64,000 nt of DNA. Origin: an uncultured Chloroflexota bacterium (GTDB taxonomy: Bacteria; Chloroflexota; Dehalococcoidia; CAUJGQ01). Numbering within the stretch: the stretch's first letter is position 1; every line of letters starts with the position of its first letter. The stretch lies in the NCBI GenBank assembly GCA_937879875.1, contig CALFMN010000024.1, positions 1 through 64,000 on the forward strand, read 5' to 3'. The translations under genes were made by a program, and so were the position numbers. Below, in pieces: positions 52,444-60,665 of the stretch. The notes beneath the pieces are model-generated. The model was not told the origin of the DNA. It saw only the letters and a program-made list of their open reading frames with translations, and did not search any database.

Positions 52444-54996
52444 TCACATGCGCCCGTTTGCGGCCGTGGCCGCGGCGGCACACGCGCCGCAGAGCCATCC
52501 ATGAGCCGCTGCGCCGGCCGGCCGATAAGTAAACGAGCCGCAGCCGGCGCAGTCGCCCATGAGGGCGCCATCGTCCATGTCGCTCCCGTTCATCGCCCTC
52601 ACGAGATTCACGAGATTCACGGGATCGCGCCTCTCTTTTTCTCCGTTCTCTGTCTCTCCCCTTCCAGTCACGGCATCGCCAAAATCACAAAAGGAAGCAG
52701 AATCCCGTGAAACCCGTGAATCCCGTGAGGCATCGGGTGCGTCCGGCTGCGGACCAGCTCGCAAGCCGATGCCCAGCCACACCCATGTGACCTTGCCGCC
52801 GATGGTGCGCTGGGCCTCTTCGACGTGCGGGCGCAATCGCATGAGTGCCTGGCCAAACGCTTTCGCGCTCGGCGTCGGCAGGCTCTGGGCGTTGCAGTGG
52901 CCGTAATAGGTGGTTCGTAGCGCATCCTTGCTGACCAGCACCGCCGGGCTCTCCACGGTAGCGGCATCAAGCCAGATCGCCAGCGGGTCGGTGGTTCCCC
53001 GGAACTCGGTCCACGCCTCGCGCATCGACGCGGAGACGGTGAAGCCGCGTTCCCGCAGCCCCTTCACCGCTCCGATCGCCTTGTTCAGCACGCCGCTCAG
53101 CTCGCGCGGGTCGGCCAAGCGCGCATCCAGGTCCTCCGGCTTCGCGGCGGCGCGCTCGCCCTGCTCGCCGAACGTACGGGTGAAGGGCAGCACGAGCCAG
53201 CGGCGGAAGAAGGCGAAGGTCGCGTCGGCACTGCGGGGCAGGTGGTTCGCGCTGAAGAGCAGCTTGCAGAACGGCCGAAACTCGAACGCTTCCCGGAACT
53301 TCCGCTCCGCCATGACCATATCGCCGCCGGTGATCGCCTTGAAGATGCTGGTCTGTTCCAGGTCGCGGCTGGGCAGATCGGCGCAGATGTTGGCGAGTTT
53401 GCCGACGAGGCCCGCGACAGCGAAGCGATCGCCTTCCAGCCGATGCAGCGAATGGCCGGCGCAATTGCCCGAACCAAGCAACGCGATCACGGCACGGAGA
53501 AAGGTACTCTTGCCATTCGCCCCTTCGCCCGTCAGCAGGATCGCCGTTTGTGAGGGCGCGTCAGGCGTCATCCCGTACGCCACCAGCTCGAAGGCAACCG
53601 TGTGTGCGTCTTCCGGGAACACCTCTGCGATGAAGCGATCCCATGCTGGGCACGTCGCGTACGGGTCGTAGGAGACGGGGATCTGTACGCTCGACAGGAA
53701 ATCCGGCGAGTGCGGCAGTAGGTCGAACGTGTTCCCGTCAAGTGTGATGATGCCGTTCACGACATTGAGGCGATCGATGGGCGGCCGCTCCCAGAGCCGC
53801 GGTGCATCGACCGTCAAGTATTCGACCACGGCATCGGCCCGCGTCGGCGTCCACTCCTTCGCGAGTCCCCACGCCTCCAGCAACGCCTTGACCCGCCTCC
53901 TGACGTGGGCTTCGCCATCGGGGCGGTACACACCATTCGTGTAGCGGTAGAGCAGCCGCCCTGCATCAGTGGCGAAGCGGGTCTCCGCGCCGATGGTGTC
54001 GGCCAGCGCCTTGGTGCGCCCGTCCCGCTGGATCGTCTCTGCGATGACCGAGCGACCGGCCTGATGGGCATCCCATTCAACGTGCGGCGCCTGCGCTTCG
54101 AGGGCGCGGCAGATCGTCGCCTCGCGGTAGTCAGCTCGGTCCCATTTGTCGCGGTACAGCCCGCTCAGACGAAAGAGCCGATCGATCCGATCCGCGTCGC
54201 CGTCGCACCAGAAGGCGAGCAGGCTGCACAAGGCTAGGTCGGCTTCGGAATCGGACGGGTAGCCCGACGCATCGCCAGTCCAGAGCGCGCGGAACTTCTC
54301 GCCATTCTTGGCATGGTGGGCGCGCTCGATGAGCGCGTCATCGCTGAGCGGGGCTTCGCGCTTCGCGCGGCCGCCAATACCGCCGGCAGCCTTCGCCTGG
54401 CGAGTGCGCGCTTCCCATTCCGCGTACAGCGCGGCGATCATAGGCTGTCGCCTCTCGATCGTCTCTGGCGTGCCATCCAGTCGTTGCCCCGTGACGGTCA
54501 GGAAGCGGCCCCGGTCGTAGGCTTCGACCTTGATCGCCCGCCAATTGCGCCCTTTGCCGCCGGGCAGGGTGCCGAAGACGAAGGCGCGCAAGCCCGTGCC
54601 CGACGGGCTGATCTCCGCGTACGAGTCGAGCCGGTGGACATCCGTTAGCGCCGCCGGGTCAATGGCGCCCGTCAGAGCGTCGCGGCACGCGTCGAAGTCG
54701 GTGCCAACCATGCCGCATTCGGGCGTGAGTACGAAGCCGATGCCGTCGTAACTGCCGGCGCGGTAGGCTGCCAGGGCAGCGTCAAAGGTGGTCCACGTCG
54801 CGAGGTCGTCCGTCGTCGCGCGGCCTTGACCGTCCGCTCGGTACGGCACCTTCGTTGGTTTCTGCGCGCTGGTCTGTAGGTCGCGGCGTTCCTCGAAGCG
54901 CCAGACGACCCAGTGCGGCTGCGAGCGCAACTCCGCGGGAACCGCTTCAGGATGCGGGATCAGGGCCGCCGGGCGCTGCCTCGATGGGGCGGCCAT
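52444..54996 (-). CDS. Primase-polymerase / D5-family helicase
   Basis: 850 aa replication protein. The N-terminus is an archaeo-eukaryotic primase (Prim-Pol): KPTKVPYRADGQGRATTDD, MVGTDFDACRD (catalytic Asp pair), SPSGTGLRAFVFG. A D5_N/P4-type helix region follows, then an SF3 helicase with Walker A LLTGEGANGKSTFLRAV (about residue 490) and NHLPRSADATFAFFRRWLVL. A C-terminal zinc ribbon (CAGCGSF, CGAC) ends the protein. Typical of satellites, plasmids and ICE-like islands that replicate after excision. Its ATG overlaps the excisionase stop (TAATG). Confidence 0.92.
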   Translation of the reverse strand: MAAPSRQRPAALIPHPEAVPAELRSQPHWVVWRFEERRDLQTSAQKPTKVPYRADGQGRATTDDLATWTTFDAALAAYRAGSYDGIGFVLTPECGMVGTDFDACRDALTGAIDPAALTDVHRLDSYAEISPSGTGLRAFVFGTLPGGKGRNWRAIKVEAYDRGRFLTVTGQRLDGTPETIERRQPMIAALYAEWEARTRQAKAAGGIGGRAKREAPLSDDALIERAHHAKNGEKFRALWTGDASGYPSDSEADLALCSLLAFWCDGDADRIDRLFRLSGLYRDKWDRADYREATICRALEAQAPHVEWDAHQAGRSVIAETIQRDGRTKALADTIGAETRFATDAGRLLYRYTNGVYRPDGEAHVRRRVKALLEAWGLAKEWTPTRADAVVEYLTVDAPRLWERPPIDRLNVVNGIITLDGNTFDLLPHSPDFLSSVQIPVSYDPYATCPAWDRFIAEVFPEDAHTVAFELVAYGMTPDAPSQTAILLTGEGANGKSTFLRAVIALLGSGNCAGHSLHRLEGDRFAVAGLVGKLANICADLPSRDLEQTSIFKAITGGDMVMAERKFREAFEFRPFCKLLFSANHLPRSADATFAFFRRWLVLPFTRTFGEQGERAAAKPEDLDARLADPRELSGVLNKAIGAVKGLRERGFTVSASMREAWTEFRGTTDPLAIWLDAATVESPAVLVSKDALRTTYYGHCNAQSLPTPSAKAFGQALMRLRPHVEEAQRTIGGKVTWVWLGIGLRAGPQPDAPDASRDSRVSRDSASFCDFGDAVTGRGETENGEKERRDPVNLVNLVRAMNGSDMDDGALMGDCAGCGSFTYRPAGAAAHGWLCGACAAAATAANGRM

Positions 54997-55208
54997 TACG
55001 GGCGGTCCGCGTGACTGCCGGCAAGACGCCGTTCAAGCCATCGCTCCAGATCGGCGACAGGTAACAGTGAGCGACTGCCCACTTTGCAGATCCGCAATTC
55101 GCCGGCGGACACCAGTCGATACACCTGCGTGCGGCTCAACGACAACATGCGCGCGGCGTCGGCCGGACCAACAGCAATCGGGGTAGCGGGTTGTGCTTTG
55201 GTAGACAT
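54996..55208 (-). CDS. AlpA/excisionase-like HTH protein
   Basis: 70 aa from the ATG at 55208 with AGAGGTG. GPADAARMLSLSRTQVYRLV, SAGELRICKVGSRSLLPVAD and LERWLERR form the MerR-like winged helix of AlpA/Xis proteins that steer integrase toward excision or activate element genes. Translationally coupled to the primase-helicase. Confidence 0.85.
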   Translation of the reverse strand: MSTKAQPATPIAVGPADAARMLSLSRTQVYRLVSAGELRICKVGSRSLLPVADLERWLERRLAGSHADRP

Positions 55209-55329
55209 GTGGGCACCTCTGTTCATGCGGGTTCCGCTATGAACAGAGTCTCTCGCTGATGCCAGTCGCCCCGCACGACAGAAAGCGTCAGCTCACCAGT
55301 CAAGAAGCGTCAAAGTAGCCGTCAGATAT

Positions 55330-56805
55330 TTACTCAGCAATTTGTGGCGGCCAGGGAAGACCCATGATCGCTCGCTGGAACGTTCGTTCAGAGTAGCCAC
55401 CAAGCTTCTGGGCAACATCTACTTGCCGCGGATGTTCTCCTGTCTCGTGCAACCACTCGGCATATGTACGCGCGTAGTTGTTGCGGATGTAGACGTGGTG
55501 CCGGCTTCCTTTGGGCCGCCCTCGGCGCCGTGTCTTTGGCGGAGCGGCGGGCGATGGCGGTGTCACTTCAGACGTGTTGGACGAACGGGGGCGAGTCGCT
55601 GAATGTGCAGTGGAATACTTCAGGCTCTCATTCATCTGAAGCGTACGCGTTTTGTAGCCGTTTGCTATCCCGGCGATAGTAAGGGGCATCCCAGGATGCT
55701 CCTTCATCAGGTGCCAGCAATCCATACAGACGCGCGTTGGCACGTCGTTGATGACCATCTCCTCGCTGACCAGAGCACCCTTGTCTTGCAGGCAGGCACC
55801 GCAACGCGCTCGGCTCCAGGCGACCTCGGGTATCCCATGCACATCGACGGCTGGCCGCGCAGCGGCGTCCTGCTCATCACGCAGCCGGTTGACGGTACAA
55901 CGCATACACCTGCCATCGATGCCGATGGTGGTATTCAGCCGGTCTGGGTTCCCGTTGTCTGGCGGGCGTCCACAGTCGGGGCACGCCTTCGTGTCTTTCG
56001 TCGCCTGCTTCCACACGGCCGCAACGGCGTAATCGATGGTGGCAATGCGGATGTGCCGTTCGCGTTCCTGCTGGATCGCTTCTTCTTTGAGGCGGCGATC
56101 CAGCTTTGTGCAGTAGAGGCAGATCGGGATGCTGCATAGGATCGCGGCTCGCGGAAAATACCGACCGCAGAAGCGACACTTGGCCGGGGCATCGGCGTGC
56201 GCGAAATCTGAGGAACGGATTAACGGACGGTGTTCTTGGTCGTAGTGCTGCCAGTAGGCGTCTTCTCCGTTGAGCGTGTTCCACTCGCAGTTACCTACGT
56301 TGCACTTGTAGTGCGTATAAACACTCCACTTGCCCAGCGTGTACGGCAGTTCGTCCGCTTCGGGTTCAGGCACGTCAGGTGGTACGGCGGCCATTGCAGG
56401 AGACCCCACTGCTTTCACCTGATCGGCGCGCTGGCGCCCCGTGGTAGCCGATGGCGTCTCGATCGTGCTGGACGACGATCTTGTTTCCCCGTCGATCGGC
56501 CTGGCGAAGTCATAGTCGGTGAAGCCGGCCGCGCGCAGGGTCTTCCAATAGTCGCGTTTGGCCGCTTCTTCCTGCCGCATATACTCCTCAGCTACCCGCT
56601 GGGTAGCCTGCATCGCCGGCCCCAAGCCGTCAGTGACGCGCTGAGCAGCCACCGCGGCCGCACCAAGCAGTTTCCCCGTTTCGCCACGGCGAGCAGCGAC
56701 GCAGCTAGCACACACGAGCTTGCCGCCGGCATTGTGCGTCGCCGGCTTACCGCAGTGAACGCAGCGGGGTCGAGGGGAGTCAGGTGTCGGCGATACTGAG
56801 GACAT
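55330..56805 (-). CDS. Multi-zinc-ribbon protein with C-terminal HTH
   Basis: 491 aa from the ATG at 56805 with GTGGAGCG. It has at least five Cys clusters: CVHC...CASC (about 15-33), CNVGNC with H-x4-H like a C2H2 finger (about 170-195), CRFC...C...CLYC (about 210-235), CPDC...CMRC (about 272-298), and CGAC...CMDC (about 325-350). The tail carries a basic AT-hook-like RRRGRPKGSRHH and a helix-turn-helix (RQVDVAQKLGGYSERTFQRA). I do not know any family with this layout. It probably binds nucleic acid and opens the minus-strand gene block of the element. Confidence 0.65.
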   Translation of the reverse strand: MSSVSPTPDSPRPRCVHCGKPATHNAGGKLVCASCVAARRGETGKLLGAAAVAAQRVTDGLGPAMQATQRVAEEYMRQEEAAKRDYWKTLRAAGFTDYDFARPIDGETRSSSSTIETPSATTGRQRADQVKAVGSPAMAAVPPDVPEPEADELPYTLGKWSVYTHYKCNVGNCEWNTLNGEDAYWQHYDQEHRPLIRSSDFAHADAPAKCRFCGRYFPRAAILCSIPICLYCTKLDRRLKEEAIQQERERHIRIATIDYAVAAVWKQATKDTKACPDCGRPPDNGNPDRLNTTIGIDGRCMRCTVNRLRDEQDAAARPAVDVHGIPEVAWSRARCGACLQDKGALVSEEMVINDVPTRVCMDCWHLMKEHPGMPLTIAGIANGYKTRTLQMNESLKYSTAHSATRPRSSNTSEVTPPSPAAPPKTRRRGRPKGSRHHVYIRNNYARTYAEWLHETGEHPRQVDVAQKLGGYSERTFQRAIMGLPWPPQIAE

Positions 56806-57034
56806 CGTAGGACGCTCCACTACAGCGGTCTGCTCGCCGCCCGCGCCGCACTGCCAGCCGAGCGGCATTATCCTGTAACAGGAATCAGTGTACCGTGCCT
56901 GAGTGTATCTATGTATCCGTGTCAGCGCCTGCTCGGTCCTGACTGTCCGACGGCGCCCTATCGTTGCGGTGAATCGCCCCGCCTCGGTCGTGCCCGGCTC
57001 CTCCAGCGACTGACGCGATCATGATCATACCATC

Positions 57035-57051
57035 TTTACACTAAGTGTAAA
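57035..57051. promoter_or_regulatory. 17-bp palindrome, candidate operator
   Basis: TTTACACT-A-AGTGTAAA: perfect 8-bp arms, 9 bp upstream of the -35 box of the cargo promoter. Its AT-richness stands out from the surroundings. Confidence 0.7.
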
Positions 57052-57059
57052 AAAGGTGA

Positions 57060-57088
57060 TTGACACACACCCATTATGCAACTACACT
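57060..57088 (+). promoter_or_regulatory. Sigma-70-like promoter of the cargo block
   Basis: TTGACA (57060-57065), 17-nt spacer, TACACT (57083-57088). This is the clearest consensus promoter in the window, facing the toxin-antitoxin and restriction genes. Confidence 0.75.
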
Positions 57089-57159
57089 GGCTGTAGTCTG
57101 AGAACCCGGGTTGCCATCCCGCCCTCGCCGTGTGGGAGGCGGTGGCTTGGAGGGCTGAA

Positions 57160-57315
57160 ATGAAGACGCTCGGCACGCTCGGCGCCATTGCATCGGTTAT
57201 CTATGCGGTCTATCACCTCAGCACCGAATGTCGGGGCAGCACCGCTTGCCCTCGATGCGTGGGCGCGGCTGCTGGCCTGGGGCTCAGCCTGCTTGCGGTG
57301 CTCGGCTCCAAGTAA
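57160..57315 (+). CDS. Small two-helix membrane protein
   Basis: 51 aa. ATG preceded by GGAGGGCTGAA. Two hydrophobic segments (LGTLGAIASVIYAVYHL at about 3-20; VGAAAGLGLSLLAVLG at about 34-49) flank a loop with three Cys (TECRGSTACPRC). First gene after the cargo promoter. It could be a holin-like, toxin-like or sensor peptide; no function is assigned. Confidence 0.55.
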   Translation: MKTLGTLGAIASVIYAVYHLSTECRGSTACPRCVGAAAGLGLSLLAVLGSK

Positions 57316-57405
57316 TCGGCATGTTCAAACGCCGGATCGCGTGGCGCCCGCGGCACGGGAGCCGTGGCCCTGGCGTCCGGTGCAATATCCGGAGAGCGCC
57401 AGCGA

Positions 57406-57702
57406 GTGGAAGTGCAGTTCGCCGACACCGACCTCGCCCGGCTGGAGACGGACGCCAACTTCACCAAGGGCATGTCCGCTGCGCTCGTGTCGGCGTATCG
57501 TAGGCGACTGCAAGGTATCCGTGCCGCGGTAGATGAACGCGACCTCCGAGCCATGAAGTCCTGGCGCTTTGAGAAGCTGAAGGGGAGTCGCCAGCATCAG
57601 CACTCCGTTCGCCTGAATGACCAGTTCAGGCTGATCGTAGAACTGCTGGGGACTGGCCGTGATAAGCAGGTCCGGATCATCGCAATCGAGGACTACCACT
57701 GA
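57406..57702 (+). CDS. higB: HigB/RelE-like toxin
   Basis: 98 aa, GTG start with GGAGAG upstream. FADTDLARLETDANFTKGMS, AYRRRLQGIRAAVDERDLRA, WRFEKLKGSRQHQHSVRLND and QFRLIVEL, then VRIIAIEDYH, are the RelE/HigB fold and its basic mRNA-binding residues. HigB-type toxins cut mRNA on the ribosome. It precedes its antitoxin gene by 22 nt, the reversed order typical of higBA. Confidence 0.85.
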   Translation: MEVQFADTDLARLETDANFTKGMSAALVSAYRRRLQGIRAAVDERDLRAMKSWRFEKLKGSRQHQHSVRLNDQFRLIVELLGTGRDKQVRIIAIEDYH

Positions 57703-57724
57703 CAGGCTGCAAGGGAGAGATGCG

Positions 57725-58843
57725 ATGACAGTGCGACCCGCAGAAGTATTCCCGCCCGGAGAGTTTCTCCGCGAAGAGCTGGAGGCGCGCGGCTGGTCTC
57801 AGGCGGACTTCGCCGACATCCTTGGCCGCCCACCAAGACTTATCAATGAGATCATCGCCGGCAAGCGGAGGATCTCACCGGAGACGGCCAACGGGATCGC
57901 AGCGGCGCTCGATACAACCCCAGAGTTTTGGCTCAACCTCGAAGCCGCCTATCAGCTTGGGCGCCTCAAGAACCGGGATAGTGATACGGTCTCACGGCGC
58001 GCGAAGCTCTACGGCTACGCGCCGGTGAAGGAGATGGTGCGCCGGGGATGGATTGAGCCGTCTGATAGCGTGGCGGTGCTTGAGCAGCAGGTTTTTGACT
58101 TTTTCGAGATCGCCAGCTTCGACGAAGAACTGGTCTTCTTCTTCGCTGCCCGAAAGTCTACTTCCTATGACGATGCGCTGACGCCCGGCCAGAAGGCGTG
58201 GCTGGCCAGAGCGAAGAAGATGGCCCGTGCTGTCAGCGTTGGGCCTTACTCAGTCGAGAAACTGGATGCGGCTATCACCCAACTCCAGGGGCTACTGCAT
58301 GTACCTCAGGAGATTCGACACGTGCCGCGAGTGCTCGCGGACGCTGGCGTGAAATTCGTGATCCTCGAAGCCCTCGCGAATACGCGCATCGATGGTGCCT
58401 GCCTCTGGGTGGATGAAATGCCGGTCATCGCTATGTCACTGCGATACGATCGCATTGACTGCTTCTGGTTCACGCTCATGCATGAGCTTGCGCACCTCCT
58501 AGCCAACGATGGCAGGCTGGATGTGGATCTGGAGGCTCACCGTGACGAAGGCGAGAAGCCAGAGAGTGAGCGGCGTGCAGATCAGTTTGCCGGTGAGCAT
58601 CTGGTACCGAAACAGAAGTTAGATGGTTTCATCGCTCGCGTTCGTCCGCTGTACTCCGCTACTCGGATCGAAGCATTTGCCCAAACGGTCGGTGTTCACC
58701 CAGGAATCGTGGTCGGACAGTTGCAGCACCGTGGTGAAGTGGCGTGGGCGAATTTCCGTCGGACGCTCGTGCCTATTCGGGAGTTCATCACCGGCGCTGC
58801 CCTGACCGATGGATGGGACAGCCGGTTGCGGGCCCAGTTGTAG
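57725..58843 (+). CDS. higA: HigA antitoxin fused to ImmA/IrrE metallopeptidase
   Basis: 372 aa. Residues ~8-75 are an XRE/HigA helix-turn-helix (REELEARGWSQADFADILGR, RRISPETANGIAAALD). A long helical linker follows. Residues ~210-330 are an ImmA/IrrE zinc peptidase with HELAHLL (about 253-259) and a downstream ADQFAGEHLVP acidic motif. ImmA peptidases cleave XRE repressors to induce mobile elements or defence genes. Here both halves sit in one chain, so the antitoxin carries its own possible protease. ATG with AGGGAGAG. Confidence 0.88.
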   Translation: MTVRPAEVFPPGEFLREELEARGWSQADFADILGRPPRLINEIIAGKRRISPETANGIAAALDTTPEFWLNLEAAYQLGRLKNRDSDTVSRRAKLYGYAPVKEMVRRGWIEPSDSVAVLEQQVFDFFEIASFDEELVFFFAARKSTSYDDALTPGQKAWLARAKKMARAVSVGPYSVEKLDAAITQLQGLLHVPQEIRHVPRVLADAGVKFVILEALANTRIDGACLWVDEMPVIAMSLRYDRIDCFWFTLMHELAHLLANDGRLDVDLEAHRDEGEKPESERRADQFAGEHLVPKQKLDGFIARVRPLYSATRIEAFAQTVGVHPGIVVGQLQHRGEVAWANFRRTLVPIREFITGAALTDGWDSRLRAQL

Positions 58844-58871
58844 CGTCCGTGGGTGGAGGATGGGGTCAACC

Positions 58872-59348
58872 ATGTCAGGCGTCGGCTATCACGAGCAGCT
58901 TCAGCGTCTGGTGAACGCCTACATCGCATGCGGCCAGCCGTGGCCGGCCACGTCGCGCGAGATCGCTGCGTGGGCGATCGGCGAAAAGCAATGGTGGCCA
59001 CAGCCCAGCACGCTGATCAGTCAGTGCGCCGAACAGTTGTCGCGGGCGATGCGCGAAGAGTACATCAGCGATCCGCAAGGGCGCGTCGTGCGGGCCAAGC
59101 ACGCGGCCAAGGTTGAGCGTGATGGCGAACAACTCACGCTATGGGCGGACATTCGCACCGCCGATCGTCCGCATATGGAGATCGCGTTCCAGCAGCGGCG
59201 CCAGCAGATCGTGGGCGACTGCCGGCAGCTCAAAACAGACGTGGACAGCTTCAACGACAACTCGAACACCGGGCCGCCCATCCAGCTTGTGTTCGACTTC
59301 ACCGACGATCTGACCGAGCTTGAGGCGCTGGCAGCACTCGGCAAGTGA
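58872..59348 (+). CDS. Unnamed 158-aa protein next to restriction genes
   Basis: 158 aa. YHEQLQRLVNAYIACGQPWP, ATSREIAAWAIGEKQWW, AMREEYISDPQGRVVRAKHA, HMEIAFQQRRQQIVGDCRQL and VFDFTDD. It reads as a helical DNA-binding-like N-half and a charged C-half. I recall similar proteins near restriction-modification genes in Planctomycetota and Chloroflexota, but no name or function. 28 nt after higA, likely same transcript. Confidence 0.65.
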   Translation: MSGVGYHEQLQRLVNAYIACGQPWPATSREIAAWAIGEKQWWPQPSTLISQCAEQLSRAMREEYISDPQGRVVRAKHAAKVERDGEQLTLWADIRTADRPHMEIAFQQRRQQIVGDCRQLKTDVDSFNDNSNTGPPIQLVFDFTDDLTELEALAALGK

Positions 59349-59425
59349 CGTGCGTATGTGTTGTGGCCGAACGATCCGATACGTACGATCTGAAGGTCGA
59401 GTAAGGAGCAAGGACGTACCTCAGG

Positions 59426-60481
59426 ATGACGCCGCAAGGGACTCGGCCGCGCCAAGCCCATCCAGTTCGGACCACTCGCGACCTTTTGCTGCCCGCGAGC
59501 AACGCCGACTTGTTGCCGGCGATCGTGCCGATGGTTGCCGACACGAACTTCCTGCTGAGCGATGCGCTCTACAGCGTGGCGCACGATCGGGTCACGGCTT
59601 ACCAGAGGGGATTGCGCAGCGGCAGCATGAGATGCTTCGCCGCTCGGCACGTGCTGCCAGAGTTGCAGAAGCATTTGCTCAGGCGCGCCAGAGAACGCGG
59701 GTTGAACGTCGATCAGGTGATTGCGCGGTGGCAGGTCCGCTATGCGCCGTTCCTACGGTTCGTCGATGTAGCCGATTGCGTACCAGATGACGATCGAGTC
59801 CGACGCGTGGCGACGCGACACATCAACGACGCTCCGACAGCGGCCCTCGCTGTGCTCTTGGCTCCGGTGCATGTGCTAACCGAAGACCCTGACCTGATCG
59901 ACAACGGATTCGGAGACCGTGCATGGCTGGTTCTAACGCAGGCCGCCGGGGATCTTGGTGCGGTTGACGAGGCGGCAATGATCACGATTGCCGGGCTTAC
60001 GATCGCCGTGAACACGACGACGGCGTTCATCGAGCAGGTACGCGGTTCGCGCCTGCTGCAAAACGTCTTGCTTGTGGCGGCCGGTGCGATCGGTGCACTG
60101 GCGACCACGCATCGGCGGAGGCTGCCTTCGCTGTGGCAGCGATTCGGGTGGCCTCTGGTCGAGAGTGCCGGCACCATCTATTTCAAGCAACTTGAACGGC
60201 GGCGATCGGCGACAGCACTACTCAGCGCCACCGCCGTTCAGCCCTCAACCGTTGAACTGAGCCAAGACGTAAGCCGCCTGCTCGCGGTAGCTTCTGCACC
60301 GCTGACAGCCACGGCCATCGCGCGAGCCGTGTGGGAAAGGCAGGACGGCTCGCCATACCGCAACACGTTCCGAGAGGTGCGTGAGCTTCTGACGACGAAC
60401 GCCGCATTTGTGTCGGTGGGCCGTCATGGCTGGACGCTCGGAGCGCCCTGCATCGCAGCGCTTGCTCCAGGCGATGGATAG
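59426..60481 (+). CDS. PIN-domain protein with central hydrophobic segment
   Basis: 351 aa. PIN nuclease signature begins VADTNFLLSDAL (Asp39), with an acidic LTEDPDLID later, as in Mg-dependent RNases. A hydrophobic stretch LLQNVLLVAAGAIGALA (about 211-227) may insert in the membrane. The C-terminal ~90 residues look like a winged helix (LTATAIARAVWERQDGSPYR). An unusual three-part layout (nuclease, membrane-like, wHTH) beside a restriction system suggests a defence accessory. The ATG at 59426 may not be the real start. Confidence 0.7.
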   Translation: MTPQGTRPRQAHPVRTTRDLLLPASNADLLPAIVPMVADTNFLLSDALYSVAHDRVTAYQRGLRSGSMRCFAARHVLPELQKHLLRRARERGLNVDQVIARWQVRYAPFLRFVDVADCVPDDDRVRRVATRHINDAPTAALAVLLAPVHVLTEDPDLIDNGFGDRAWLVLTQAAGDLGAVDEAAMITIAGLTIAVNTTTAFIEQVRGSRLLQNVLLVAAGAIGALATTHRRRLPSLWQRFGWPLVESAGTIYFKQLERRRSATALLSATAVQPSTVELSQDVSRLLAVASAPLTATAIARAVWERQDGSPYRNTFREVRELLTTNAAFVSVGRHGWTLGAPCIAALAPGDG

Positions 60482-60665
60482 CAGCATCGCAACTCTCCCG
60501 AACGCTGGCGCGAACATGACCTGGAACAGCACCTCCAGCCGCTCCCGCTCGCCGCAAGCCGCTCGCACGGCGCTGCCGTTCTGTCACGTTCCGAGACATA
60601 TCTTCCCGCCCCCGTGGTAGTATTCCTGCCACAAGCTGCCCGCCGCGGTGGGCGCCGGGGGTCGG

